Assembly: GCF_030913365.1 (NCBI RefSeq)
Contig: NZ_CP133160.1
Coordinates: 3,882,001-3,946,000, forward strand
DNA from: Stenotrophomonas sp. 24(2023)
GTDB taxonomy: Bacteria; Pseudomonadota; Gammaproteobacteria; Xanthomonadales; Xanthomonadaceae
Length of the DNA stretch: 64,000 bases
Direction of reading: 5' to 3'
Shown here: positions 51,971 to 62,200 of the stretch, one piece after another
Numbering within the stretch: the stretch's first letter is position 1
How the letters are laid out: each line of letters opens with the position of its first letter
Notes under the pieces: model-generated
Told to the model about the DNA's origin: nothing
Databases searched by the model: none
The model's input: the letters and a program-made list of their open reading frames with translations, nothing else
Made by a program: the position numbers and the translations under genes

Positions 51971-53731
51971 ATGCCGATGTCCCTTGCCGCCGCTGCGCAG
52001 CCGTTGTCCGATACACCCGTGATCCGCCGCCGTGATGCTGGTACGCCGGTGGACTGGCCGGACGATACGCTGCCGCTGCTGGCCCGCCTGTATGCCAGCC
52101 GTGGCGCCGCCACGCCGGCATTGGCGCTGCCGAAGCTGGGCAATCTGCATGCCCCGGACCTGATGACCGGTATCGAGGCTGCCGTCGCGCTGCTGGCAGC
52201 GGCGATCGCTGGAAACCAGCGCATCCTCGTCGTCGGCGATTTCGACTGTGATGGTGCCACCGCCTGCGCGGTCGGCGTGCGTGGCCTGCGCATGCTGGGC
52301 GCACAGCAGGTGCTGCATGCGGTGCCCAACCGCATGGTGCATGGCTACGGCCTGTCGCCCTCGCTGGTGGAGGAACTGGCACCGCTGCAGCCGGACCTGC
52401 TGGTCACCGTCGACCATGGCATCGCCTGCCATGCCGGGGTCACCGCGGCCAAAGCGCGCGGTTGGCAAGTGCTGGTCACCGATCACCACCTGCCCGGACC
52501 GCAGCTGCCGCCGGCCGACGTGATCGTCGATCCCAATCTGGAGGGCGATGCCTTCCCCAGCAAAGCGCTGGCCGGTGTCGGTGTCATCTTCTACGTGCTG
52601 ATGGCGTTGCGCCGCCACCTGCGCACGTCCGGTGCCTTTGCCGATGGCAAGGGGCCGGACCTGACGGTGCTGCTGGATCTGGTTGCGGTGGGCACCGTGG
52701 CCGACCTGGTCAGCCTGGATGCCAACAATCGCGCCCTGGTCAGTGCAGGCCTGCGCCGTCTGCGCGCAGGGCAGGGCTGCGTCGGGCTCAATGCACTGAT
52801 CGAAGCCAGTGGCCGCGATGTGAAGCGCTTGACCGCCACCGACATCGGTTTCGCACTCGGTCCACGCCTGAACGCGGCCGGGCGGCTGGAGGACATGGCG
52901 CTGGGCATCGCGCTGCTGCTGACCGACGAGCCCCGGCAGGCGCGCGAGATCGCGCAGACGCTGGAGCAGATCAATGCCGAGCGGCGCGCGGTGCAGCAGG
53001 TGATGACCGACGATGCCGAGCGCGCCGTGTCGCGCGTGGTGCTGGACATGGCGGGCCAGCGGCCCGTAGCGGCCTGCCTGTTCGATCCGGACTGGCACCC
53101 GGGCGTGGTGGGCCTGGTGGCATCGAAAATGAAGGATCGCCTGCATCGCCCGGTCATCGCCTTCGCGCCGGCCGAACCGGGGGCGGACGTGCTGCGTGGT
53201 TCGGCGCGCTCGATCGCCGGCCTGCACATCCGTGATGCGCTGGCATGGGTGGATTCGCAGCACCCGGGCCTGATCGAGCGGTTTGGTGGCCATGCCATGG
53301 CCGCCGGCCTGACCTTGCGCCACGAGGCGCTCGTTGCGTTCGAGTCGGCGTTCATTGCCGCCGTACAGGACCTGGTCGATCCAGCGTCCCTGCAGCAGCA
53401 GGTGATGAGTGATGGCGAGCTGGGCGTGGATGAACTTGACCATCGCCATGCCGAAGCGCTGCGCCTGGCCGGTCCCTGGGGCCAGGGCTTTCCCGAACCA
53501 CTGTTCGATGGCCACTTCGAGGTGGCCAACTGGCGGGTGCTGAAAGAGCGCCACCTGAAGCTGGAACTGCGCCAGCCTGGCGGCGGGGGCGTGATCAACG
53601 CGATCCATTTCGGTGGCTGGACCGGCAACGCGCCCAGCCGCCATGTGCACCTGGCGTACCGGCTGGCCTGCGATGACTACCGCGGGGGCACCGCCATCCA
53701 GCTGATCGTCGAGCACTGCCTGCCGGCGTAA
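51971..53731 (+). CDS. recJ: Single-stranded-DNA-specific exonuclease RecJ
   Basis: This 586-residue DHH-family nuclease degrades single-stranded DNA 5' to 3' in recombination and mismatch repair. The DHH motifs are VVGDFDCDGATA (D90, D92, D94), VDHGIACH, VTDHHLPG and GTVADLVSL; the DHHA1 part contains GSARSIAGLHIRDAL and ERFGGHAMAAGLTLR, and an OB domain follows. The usual motif I is DYDxDG, here DFDCDG. The ATG at 51971 is chosen; a second at 51977 or a GTG at 51923 are alternatives. It lies 80 bases after the degenerate SMAG units. Confidence 0.94.
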   Translation: MPMSLAAAAQPLSDTPVIRRRDAGTPVDWPDDTLPLLARLYASRGAATPALALPKLGNLHAPDLMTGIEAAVALLAAAIAGNQRILVVGDFDCDGATACAVGVRGLRMLGAQQVLHAVPNRMVHGYGLSPSLVEELAPLQPDLLVTVDHGIACHAGVTAAKARGWQVLVTDHHLPGPQLPPADVIVDPNLEGDAFPSKALAGVGVIFYVLMALRRHLRTSGAFADGKGPDLTVLLDLVAVGTVADLVSLDANNRALVSAGLRRLRAGQGCVGLNALIEASGRDVKRLTATDIGFALGPRLNAAGRLEDMALGIALLLTDEPRQAREIAQTLEQINAERRAVQQVMTDDAERAVSRVVLDMAGQRPVAACLFDPDWHPGVVGLVASKMKDRLHRPVIAFAPAEPGADVLRGSARSIAGLHIRDALAWVDSQHPGLIERFGGHAMAAGLTLRHEALVAFESAFIAAVQDLVDPASLQQQVMSDGELGVDELDHRHAEALRLAGPWGQGFPEPLFDGHFEVANWRVLKERHLKLELRQPGGGGVINAIHFGGWTGNAPSRHVHLAYRLACDDYRGGTAIQLIVEHCLPA

Positions 53732-53735
53732 TGCC

Positions 53736-53903
53736 ACGCATGCGCGGCTGTTTTCCGCGTGGTGTCGACATGGCGTATCCACGCATGGCGTGGATCTACA
53801 ACGGCCCGTCATGCGTGGCTGCTTTTCGCGTGATGCTGGCAGGGCGGATCCACGCATGGCGTGGATCTACAACGGCGCGCCATGCGTGGCTGTTCTCCGC
53901 GTG
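53736..53903. repeat. Repeat block: three 25-bp units around two inverted SMAGs
   Basis: The unit CATGCGTGGCTGTTCTCCGCGTG occurs three times with small changes (about 53739, 53809, 53881). Between them lie two inverted SMAG copies, ATCCACGC...GTGGATCTAC at 53777-53799 and 53848-53870, each followed by AACGGC. Period is about 71 bases. The block fills the gap between recJ and the converging DUF1176 gene. Confidence 0.75.
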
Positions 53904-53916
53904 ATACCCGCTGGAC

Positions 53917-54948
53917 TCAGGGGTTGACCTGGGTCACCAGCGTGGGCATCTCCCAGGCGCCGCCGGCGGCTACCAGCCGGCACAAGCCGCTGTTGGCATC
54001 GGCCGTCATCACGAACGCGGTACCGTTCCACCCCCAGGCCTTGGTCGACCAGCAGTCGCCCAGGCCGCGCCCCTTGTGGGCGGCGTTGATGGTGGCGCCG
54101 TCATCATCCCCGCCCAGCGTGGTCACCAGCACCGGCTGGTACGGCGCGCGGTCCCGGGTGACCCAGTAGCCGCTGCCTTCGTTGTAGGCACCGCGCCAGC
54201 AGGGCATCGACACCAGCAACGTGTCCTTGCCGAGGCGCTTGACGGTCAGCTCGACGCCTTCCTGCGCCAGCATGCTGTCCGCCGCCAGCGCATCGCAGTC
54301 CTCGCTCGAGGTCACCGCGGCCAGTGCCGCGCGCAGGGCCGGTGACCGCGCCAGTGCCGTGTCGGCCGGTCGGGTCGGTACCAGCTTGGCCAGGGTCACC
54401 GTCGGTGGCGGCAGTGCCGGCAGTACGGCGGCCTCGCTGCGGGTGCCCTTGCGGACCAGTGCACCGGGGGTGTCCAGCCGGCCCTGGAATTCGTCCATCT
54501 TCAGCAGCACGGCGGTGGCCCCGCGATCGGACACCGTCCAGCGCCGCCCATCGTTGCCAAGGGCGACGATACGGCTGCTGCGCGCCAGCGAGGCGAGCAG
54601 GGCGCGGGTCTGTGTCTCTGACAGGTCGGCGGTGCCATCGCGCAGCGGCAGCGCACCAAGATCCTTGCCGTTGATCTGCAGCGCCAGCCGCGCGGGCATC
54701 GTCGTTTCATCGTACTGGCCCAGCATCAGCTGCGCGCTGACCTTCTGTTCCGGCCCGCCCTTGCGGGTCAGCAGCACGGATACCGGCAGGTTGTCACCGT
54801 CCTCGTCCTGGTAGCCGGCGGCGCGGCAGGTGCGCGTGTTGTCGCAGGCCAGCGTCCAGTCATTGTGGGTGAAGCGGATGCCTTCCACGGGGGCCGCCTG
54901 GGCCAGGCCGGCCACGGCCAGCAGCATCAGAATCAGGGAAGAGCGCAT
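53917..54948 (-). CDS. DUF1176 domain exported protein
   Basis: This 343-residue protein has a signal peptide (MRSSLILMLLAVAGLAQAAP, cleavage near residue 18) and the family start FTHNDWTLACDNTRTCRAAGY, in which paired Cys residues are kept. Further Cys pairs (DCDALA, MPCWRGAY, DCWSTKAWGW, GLCRLV) suggest a disulfide-bonded periplasmic or secreted protein. DUF1176 proteins are of unknown function and are common in proteobacteria. The ATG at 54948 is the only start with a proper signal peptide. Its promoter lies in the 255 bases shared with the divergent vgrG. Confidence 0.85.
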   Translation of the reverse strand: MRSSLILMLLAVAGLAQAAPVEGIRFTHNDWTLACDNTRTCRAAGYQDEDGDNLPVSVLLTRKGGPEQKVSAQLMLGQYDETTMPARLALQINGKDLGALPLRDGTADLSETQTRALLASLARSSRIVALGNDGRRWTVSDRGATAVLLKMDEFQGRLDTPGALVRKGTRSEAAVLPALPPPTVTLAKLVPTRPADTALARSPALRAALAAVTSSEDCDALAADSMLAQEGVELTVKRLGKDTLLVSMPCWRGAYNEGSGYWVTRDRAPYQPVLVTTLGGDDDGATINAAHKGRGLGDCWSTKAWGWNGTAFVMTADANSGLCRLVAAGGAWEMPTLVTQVNP

Positions 54949-55088
54949 GCACGACGTCCTTGCAGGGGTATCCATCCAATGGGCGTGCATCTTGCGCCTG
55001 CAGGCGTGGTTTCGTCCATGGCGTACGGGAGCGGTGTGACGGAAATACGCTGCGTTCGTGTGAAAACGTGATACATCGCGCACTTGTG

Positions 55089-55117
55089 GTTCAGGATTCA
55101 GCCTGAATCCGCCTGAA
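55089..55117. promoter_or_regulatory. Inverted repeat upstream of vgrG
   Basis: GGATTCA (55094-55100) and TGAATCC (55104-55110) form a perfect 7-bp inverted repeat with a three-base centre. The hexamer CCTGAA is repeated at 55102 and 55112, and its inverse TTCAGG begins at 55090. It lies about 95 bases before the vgrG ATG and could be a regulator site; no binding protein can be named. Confidence 0.35.
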
Positions 55118-55203
55118 CAAGGCGCAGACCGTCAAAAAGCTGGCACGCGTCACACCGTGATGGCACAGTCGGGCTTCGACCAACATGGGACACGGAACGC
55201 CCG

Positions 55204-57447
55204 ATGTATGCCGAATCATTGCTGCCGGCGGCAGCCCTGCAACGCCTCCACCAGGACAAGCGCCTGCTCCGCGTGGATACCGCGCTCGACACGGATACCT
55301 TCCTGGTCAAGCAGTTCGGTGGCCGCGAGACGGTGTCCGCGCCCTTCACCTACCGTATCGAGCTGCTTTCCATCCAGCCCCGGCTGGAACTGAAGCAGCT
55401 GGTCGGCCAGCCCCTGCGGCTGCACCTGGGCGATGAATTCGGCAACCGCAGCGTGCATGGCTACGTGCGTGAATTCGCCAGTACCGGCCAGCAGGCGCAG
55501 TTCAGCGCCTACCGGGTGGAGCTGGCACCGTGGTTCGCCTTCCTGGACTACACCTGCAATTGCCGCATCTTCCAGGACAAGACCGTCCTGCAGATCATCG
55601 AAGCGGTGTTCGAGGGCTACGCTGGCCTGGCCCGCTTCCGCTACGACCTCAACACCGGCAAGCTGCAGCCGCTGTCCTATTGTGTGCAGTACAACGAATC
55701 GGATTTCGCCTTCGTCAGCCGCCTGCTGGAAGACGCCGGGCTGTATTACAGCTTCGTGCATGACGAGGAAGGGCATGAGATGGTGCTCAGCGATGATTCC
55801 ACGCTGAGCACGGTGCACGGTGAACCGGGCGTGGTCGATTTCGTGTCGGACCAGGGCACGTTGGCGCGCACCGGCCTGCACCGCTGGGGTGCCCGGCGGC
55901 GGGTCGGGCCGAGCGTGCAGACCCTGCGCAGCTTCGATTTCAAGCAGCCGGGCGAGCGCCTGGATGGCAACCAGGGCAACCAGGTGCCGCTGGGCCTGCT
56001 GCCACCGCTGGAACAGTACCGCTATGACGGTGCGGCACGTTTCGCCAACAGCCGCGTGGGCCAGGCACTGGCGGCGGTGCGCAACGAGGAGGCGGCCTGG
56101 CCGACCAAGCTGTTCGAATGCAGCGGCAATGCCGGCGAACTGCAGGCCGGGGGATGCTTCACCCTGGAGCGGCATCCGGATTTCATCGGCCGCGACGAGG
56201 CCGACCGCAGTTTCTTCGTGGTGGCCGTGCAGCGCGAAGGACACAACAACTTCGCCAGCGACTTTGCCAGCGCCGAAGCACCGAGCATGGAGATGCAGGC
56301 CGAAGTGCTGCGCCGCCATGTGCCCTACCGGCCGCTGCGGCAGACCCCGTGGCCACGCATGCCCGGGCCGCAGACGGCCACCGTGGTGGGGCCGCCGGGC
56401 GAAGAGCTGCACGCCGATGCCTACGGGCGGGTGAAGGTGCAGTTCCACTGGGATCGCGACCTGGACCGCCGCGAGAATGCCTCGTGCTGGATCCGCAGCG
56501 CCAGTCCCTGGGCCGGTGCGGACATGGGCGGCGTGTCGCCGCCGCGCGTGGGCCAGGAAGTCATCGTCGATTTCCTTGATGGTGACCCGGACCGCCCGAT
56601 CATCACCGGCCGGGTCTACAACGAGGACAACATGCCGCCGTTCGGCATGGAGGTCAGTGGCCTGAAATCCAAGACGGTCAAGGGTGCCGGCTGGAACGAG
56701 ATCACCATGCACGATGGTGCCGGCGGCGAGCTGCTCAACATGCGCGCGCAGCGGGACATGGTCACCACGGTGCTGAATGACCAGAACGCGAGCGTCAAGA
56801 ACAACAAGTCCACCTCGGTGGCGGTCAACCACCGCATGGATGTCGGGGCCAACCAGGACATCAGCGTCGGTGGCAACCGCGGCATCACCATCACCGGCAC
56901 CGATCTGCTGGGCGTGACCGGGACGCGCACCAGCAACGTGACCGGTGCGGTCACCGAGAAGTACGAGGCGGGCGAGACCAAGACGATCAGCGCGGCCGGC
57001 TACACCGAAACCATCACCGGTGATTTCAGGACCACCCTGACCGGCAACTACACCAGCCAGCGCACCGGCACCTGGACCGAAACAGTCACTTCCACTTCCA
57101 GCCGCACGGTGGGCGGCCTGGTGACCGAGACGTTGAAGGCGGCGCGCGAGGTGACCATCACCGGCCATGACACGCGCAAGGTGCAGGGCAAGGTCGATGA
57201 CAGCAACGTCGGCGAGCGCGTCATCGATGTGACCGGCAACTTCAGCCAGGACAGCACCGGCACGCACACCCAGGGGTCGGACGGTGACATGACCCTGGAG
57301 TCGGCCGTCAAGCTCAGCAGCAAGGTCGGCGGGTCGGTCATCGAGATCACCAGCAGCGCGATCAAGATCACCGCCGGCGGTTCGGAGGTGGTGATCGATG
57401 CCAGCGGCGTGTCGGTCAACGGCAGCGAAATCAAGCTCAACTGCTGA
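55204..57447 (+). CDS. vgrG: Type VI secretion system spike protein VgrG (TssI)
   Basis: This 747-residue protein forms the trimeric tip spike of the T6SS tube. The gp27-like part covers about residues 1-370 (LVKQFGGRETVSAPFTYRIELLS, YNESDFAFVSRLLEDAGLYY). The gp5-like OB domain follows around 390-470 (GRVKVQFHWDRD, WAGADMGGVSPPRVGQEVIVDF). The C-terminal 270 residues are a beta-needle rich in T, G and V repeats, ending IKLNC without an extra enzymatic domain, so it acts as a carrier. No other T6SS core gene is in the window, making this an orphan vgrG island. The ATG at 55204 is used. Confidence 0.94.
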   Translation: MYAESLLPAAALQRLHQDKRLLRVDTALDTDTFLVKQFGGRETVSAPFTYRIELLSIQPRLELKQLVGQPLRLHLGDEFGNRSVHGYVREFASTGQQAQFSAYRVELAPWFAFLDYTCNCRIFQDKTVLQIIEAVFEGYAGLARFRYDLNTGKLQPLSYCVQYNESDFAFVSRLLEDAGLYYSFVHDEEGHEMVLSDDSTLSTVHGEPGVVDFVSDQGTLARTGLHRWGARRRVGPSVQTLRSFDFKQPGERLDGNQGNQVPLGLLPPLEQYRYDGAARFANSRVGQALAAVRNEEAAWPTKLFECSGNAGELQAGGCFTLERHPDFIGRDEADRSFFVVAVQREGHNNFASDFASAEAPSMEMQAEVLRRHVPYRPLRQTPWPRMPGPQTATVVGPPGEELHADAYGRVKVQFHWDRDLDRRENASCWIRSASPWAGADMGGVSPPRVGQEVIVDFLDGDPDRPIITGRVYNEDNMPPFGMEVSGLKSKTVKGAGWNEITMHDGAGGELLNMRAQRDMVTTVLNDQNASVKNNKSTSVAVNHRMDVGANQDISVGGNRGITITGTDLLGVTGTRTSNVTGAVTEKYEAGETKTISAAGYTETITGDFRTTLTGNYTSQRTGTWTETVTSTSSRTVGGLVTETLKAAREVTITGHDTRKVQGKVDDSNVGERVIDVTGNFSQDSTGTHTQGSDGDMTLESAVKLSSKVGGSVIEITSSAIKITAGGSEVVIDASGVSVNGSEIKLNC

Positions 57448-57459
57448 GGGAGGCGCATC

Positions 57460-59076
57460 ATGCAGGACACTCCGATGCTGCGCGGCCTGAACGCCCTGCG
57501 TGACGCTTGGCTGGACGCTACCGCAGACAACAGCCGGCGGTTGCTGGTGTGGCGGCTTCCGGCCGCCGCCAGCCGGTTGCTGGCAGCCTTCTTCGAGATG
57601 CAGCGCCATGATGCCGGGCGCGATACACCCGACTTCTTCCTGCGTCTGGACACGGCCTACGAACTGGGCTTCCGTTACAGCCGGCAGCTGAAGCAGGACC
57701 TGCTGGAGCGCTATCTGGCCAGCCAGGAAGAACTGCGTGCCCAGCAGGTGCCGCTGGGGTGGCGCGGGCCGCATGAGGCGCATCCGGACAGCGCACATGG
57801 CGTGGTCGAGGTGCTGGAAAGCTTTGCTGCCCACCATGGTGAGCACCTGCGGCTGCTGGCCGCCGTGCTGGAGCCGGAACGTTGCGTGCCTGGCGAAGGC
57901 TTCGAGCGCTGGGTCGATGCCGCGTTGGCGGCGGGGCCCGGTCCGCGCCTGCGGCTGGTGCTGGTGGACACCGAGGAAGATCCGCGCTGGCAGCCGCTGC
58001 TGGAACGGCATGACAAGGTGGCCCGCATCGTGGGCGCGCCGGTGGACATGTTCGCCATCGCCCGTGACACGGCCGCGCAGTCAGCCGGCCGCGGGCCGCA
58101 GGTCCTGTACCGGCAGCTGCTGGCCGACCTGATGCTGCTGCTCGAACGCGGCAGCCCGGCGCAGGTGGTGGCCCGGGCCGAGCGTGCGCAGGGGCTGGCA
58201 CAGCGCCAGGGCTGGCACGACCAGCATGCAGTGGTGCAGATGATGGTGGCCGGCGCCTGGCTGAAGCACGGTGATCCTGCGCAGGCCATCAACGGCTATC
58301 GGCAGGCGCGCAGCGCCGCCGATGCGGCGCGCATTGCCGGCAATCCGGCGGCGCCGGAACTGGTGATGCAGAGCTGGTTTGGTGAGGCCGGCTGCTGGCT
58401 GGCCGCCAAGCAACCCGAGCGTGCCGCGCAGACCTACCTGCAGGCCGCGACATCGGCGGCAAGCATTCCCCACCCGATGTTCGCGCTGGAAGGCCAGCGC
58501 ATGGCCGGCTGGTGCCTGCTGCAGGCCGGGCAGCGCGAGGCGGCGCGTACCCAGCTGCTGGAGGCCATCCGCATCGCCAAACCGCTCACGCCGGCCGATC
58601 GCAAGGCCACGACCCTGCCGCAGGCCCTGTGGGATGCGCTGCAGCTGCAGGATGCGCGCCGCTGTGAATCGCTGCAGCAGGTGGCCACCGACTACCTGCA
58701 GGCCAGCACGGGCCTGCTTGAGAAAGCCGACGCCCAGGGCCGCGCCCTGGGCCCGCAGCCGCCACGTGCCGCACTGGATGCCATCGATGCGCAACTGGAT
58801 GCCGCGCTGGAGCAGGGCTTCCATCGTGCCCAGCAGGCGCGGGAGCGGCTGGTGCAGGGCGGTGATGAATTCTTCCGCAGGATCGTGGCCGTTGGTCGCG
58901 ATTTCCTCGACGCCGGCTGGAATGGCCTGCCGGCCATCGAGCACCCGCTGGACCATGACGTTCCCATTTGGAGCGAGCCCCCGTCGATGCAGCCGTTGCC
59001 AGACCCGGCCGGCCTGCTGCAGGGGCCATTGCAGGCCGGAAACCCGGCCACCCCGACAGGAGTCGTTGCTGCATGA
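57460..59076 (+). CDS. Unrecognised TPR-containing protein between VgrG and Rhs, candidate T6SS adaptor
   Basis: This 538-residue protein begins 13 bases after vgrG and ends in the start codon of the small membrane peptide. It has no signal peptide. The first about 210 residues (RRLLVWRLPAAASRLLAAFF, later LRLRLVLVDTEEDPRWQPLL) look like a compact alpha/beta domain that I cannot assign. Residues about 230-390 have helical pairs of the TPR type (GDPAQAINGYRQARSAADAA, KQPERAAQTYLQAATSAASI, GQREAARTQLLEAIRIAKPL). A Pro-rich tail closes it. It is unlike the known T6SS loaders (DUF4123, DUF1795/Eag, DUF2169). Position suggests it loads the Rhs protein on VgrG; this is inference. Confidence 0.75.
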   Translation: MQDTPMLRGLNALRDAWLDATADNSRRLLVWRLPAAASRLLAAFFEMQRHDAGRDTPDFFLRLDTAYELGFRYSRQLKQDLLERYLASQEELRAQQVPLGWRGPHEAHPDSAHGVVEVLESFAAHHGEHLRLLAAVLEPERCVPGEGFERWVDAALAAGPGPRLRLVLVDTEEDPRWQPLLERHDKVARIVGAPVDMFAIARDTAAQSAGRGPQVLYRQLLADLMLLLERGSPAQVVARAERAQGLAQRQGWHDQHAVVQMMVAGAWLKHGDPAQAINGYRQARSAADAARIAGNPAAPELVMQSWFGEAGCWLAAKQPERAAQTYLQAATSAASIPHPMFALEGQRMAGWCLLQAGQREAARTQLLEAIRIAKPLTPADRKATTLPQALWDALQLQDARRCESLQQVATDYLQASTGLLEKADAQGRALGPQPPRAALDAIDAQLDAALEQGFHRAQQARERLVQGGDEFFRRIVAVGRDFLDAGWNGLPAIEHPLDHDVPIWSEPPSMQPLPDPAGLLQGPLQAGNPATPTGVVAA

Positions 59077-59201
59077 CGTCGAAGAAAACCGTGGTGATGG
59101 TGCTGGCCATCGTGCTGGGCATCATCGTCGTGACCTGGATCAGCGCCGAATACCGTGACGAAGTAAAGGCGTTCCTGCGCGCATTGTTCCGCGCCTTGTA
59201 G
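59073..59201 (+). CDS. 42-residue single-pass membrane peptide
   Basis: The ATG at 59073 overlaps the preceding stop by four bases (ATGA). The 42 residues consist of a short basic start MTSKK, one hydrophobic helix (VVMVLAIVLGIIVVTWI) and an amphipathic end (EYRDEVKAFLRALFRAL). Tight coupling on both sides (the Rhs gene starts 19 bases after its stop) argues that it is real. It might anchor the adaptor or effector to the inner membrane or provide partial self-protection; the role is unknown. Confidence 0.7.
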   Translation: MTSKKTVVMVLAIVLGIIVVTWISAEYRDEVKAFLRALFRAL

Positions 59202-59220
59202 TGCAACAGGGAGTGTTGCC

Positions 59221-62200
59221 GTGAGCATTGCCGCCAAGCATTTCGATCCGCAGCTGGGCATCGACATCCACATGTACGCGGTGCCGCCGTGCCCGCTGCC
59301 GACGCCGCACATCGGCCTGGTACTGGACCCGTTCGACTACATCCCGTTCATCGGTTCGACCACCAAGGTGGGCGGTGTGCACCGGGGCACCGCCGGCACC
59401 GGCGGCCTGGACATCCACATTCCGCTGGGCGTGTGGGGCCCGCCATTGGCGGCGCCGATGGGCCCGCAGTTCGACGGCGAAGAGATCTTCATGGGCAGCC
59501 GCACGGTGTCGGTCGATGGCGAGCCGTTCTCGCGGCTGGCCATGCCGGTACTCGACTGCAACCTGGCCGGCATGATCAACCCGTTCCGGGTGAAGAAGCC
59601 GAAGAAGCCGCTGCGTGCCATGTCGCTGCCGACCGGGCTGAACGTGGCCATTCCCACCAACGTGACGGTCGGTGGGCCGCCGACGGTGTCCTGGACCGCA
59701 CTGGCCTTCCGCGCGGCATTCGCCGGCTTGGGCAAGCTGCGCAAGAGCGCGTTCTTCCGCAGGAAGATGGATGCTTTCGCCAACTGGCGGCGTGGCAAGT
59801 GGGGGCATCTGCCGTCGGGCTTCCTCAAGTGCAAGGTGCTGCGTGCCGAGCCGGTGGACATCCGTGATGGCAGCGTGGTGGTCAGCCACCAGGACTTCGA
59901 CATTCCGGGGCGGCTGCCCTTCGCCTGGCAACGCAGCTATGGCTCACGCCGCGCGGGCGAAGCGGGCCAGTGCGGCTTGGGCTGGCAGACGCCGGCAGAC
60001 CTCTATCTGGAACTGCTGGACGACGGCAGCGTGTGGCTGTCCGGCCCGGACCAGGTCGCCTTCTTCCCCGAACTGCCACCGGCCGAGGGCGAAGCCGGGG
60101 CGATCCTCGATTTCGTGGACGGCGCGCGGCTGCTGCGTCGTCGCGGGCAGTGGTGCGTGCGTTTCAAGAGCGGCCTGCAGTATGTGTTCGGCGGTGAACT
60201 GCCTGCGGGTGTAAGCGCGCTGCCGAATCCACAGTCGTGGCCGATCGAGCGCATCGAGGATGCCCACGGCAATCACTGGCGTTTCGAGCGCCGCGACGGC
60301 CACCTGGTCCGCATCGTCGAAAGCGGACTCGGCGATCTGCAGGGGCGTTTCATCGAGGTGGAGGCCCGCCAGGGCCGCATCGAGCGGATGGCGCTGCACG
60401 ACCCCGCCACCGGTCTTGCCCATCCGCTGGTGAGTTACCGCTACAGTCATGATGGTGACCTGCTGGCTGCGGTGGACCCGCTCGGTGCGCCGCGCACGTT
60501 TGCATATGAGCAGCACCGCCTGGTGCGGCATACCGACCGTGTGGGCCTGTCCTTCCATTACGCGTTCGATGCGCAGGGCAGGGTGGTGCACTCGTGGGGG
60601 GATGGCGGGCTGTACGACTACCATTTTGCCTATGACGCGCTGCTGCGTGAAACCCGGGTGACCGACTCGCTGGGCCACCTGAGTGTGGTCAAGTTCGACG
60701 AGAACCAGCTGCCGCTGTGCGAGATCGATCCGCTCGACGGGGTCACGATCTTCGAGTACGACGACTTCGGCCGGACCGTGGCCGTGACCGATCCGGAGGG
60801 GCTGCGCACGGCATTTGCCCATGATGCGCATGGCAACCTGGTGTGCCTGACCCGCGCCGACGGCAGCACGGTGCAGATGGAGTACGACGCGCAGGACCGC
60901 ATGGTGTCCCTGCGTACGCCCGATGGCAGCGACTGGCGGCAGGACTACGATGCGCGTGGCCTGCTGATGGCGCAGATCGATCCCCTTGGTGCCACCACGC
61001 GCTTCGACTACGACGCGCAGGGTCAACTGCTGGCCCAGACCAATGCGCGGCAGGCGGTGACTCGGCTGCGCTACGACCGTCATGGTCTGGTGGCGGCGGT
61101 GATCGATGCGCTGGGCCATGAAAGCCAGTATGCACACGACCCGCTGGGCAACCTGCAGCAGCAGGTGGACCCGCTGGGCCAGATCTCCCGCTATGAGTAC
61201 GACGCCAAGGGGCGGCTGCTGGCCACGCTGGGACCGGACGGTGCCGGTGTGCGTTGCGAGTACGACGCCGAAGACCAACTGCTGCGCTATAGCGATGAGG
61301 CCGGTGCGCAGACGCGACTGCAGTACGTGGGCATCGGCCAGATCGGCAAGCGCCTGCAGGCTGACGGCCATACCGTCGAGTATCGCTATGACAGCGAAGA
61401 GCAGCTGGTGGCGGTCATCAACCAGCGCGGCGAGACCTACCAGCTGGTGCGCGATGCGCTGGGCCGCATCGTCGAGGAGGTGGACTACTGGGGGCAGTCA
61501 CGGCGCTACACCTACGATGCTGCCGGACGGCTGACGGCCACGCTGGACCCGTTGGGCCAGCGCATCGCCTTCACTACCGACAAGCTTGGGCGCATCACCC
61601 GCAAGACGCTGCCGGACGTGCGCCATCCCGGCCAGCAGGTCCAGGAGCATTTCGTCTACGACACGCAGGGGCAGATCGTCGAGCTGCGCAATCCGGCACG
61701 TACCGTGAAGCGGCGTTACGACCCGGTGGGGCAGTTGCTGGAGGAACTGCAGGATGGCTTCCGCGTGGGCTATGCCTACGACGAAGTAGGTAACCGTGTG
61801 CTGCGCGAGACTGCTGCCGGCAATCGTGTGGCGTTCGGTTATGACCTGCGTGACCAGGCCGTCTCAGTGGCCATCAATGACGAGCCGCCGATCACGATCG
61901 AGCGTGATGCGCTGGGTCGTGCCACACGCGAGCAGCTCAGTCCGCAGTTGCAGCGCGAGTTCACCTACGACAGCCGCAACCTGCTGACGTCGCAATCGGT
62001 GCTGAAGGACGCTGCACCGCTGTTCGAGACGCGTTACGACTACGACCGCAGTGGCAACCTGACCCGTCGTAGCGACAGCGCCCAAGGTGTGGACGAGTAC
62101 CGTTACGATGCGATCGGACGCCTGCTGCAGCACATCGACCCGAAGGGCAGGGTCGAGCGCTACTTCAGCGATCCGGCCGGCGACCGCCTGCGCACCGAAG

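Noticed and set aside
55204..57447. Prophage tail spike instead of T6SS VgrG
   Set aside because: No other phage gene is near, and the downstream PAAR-Rhs toxin and immunity gene are T6SS features.
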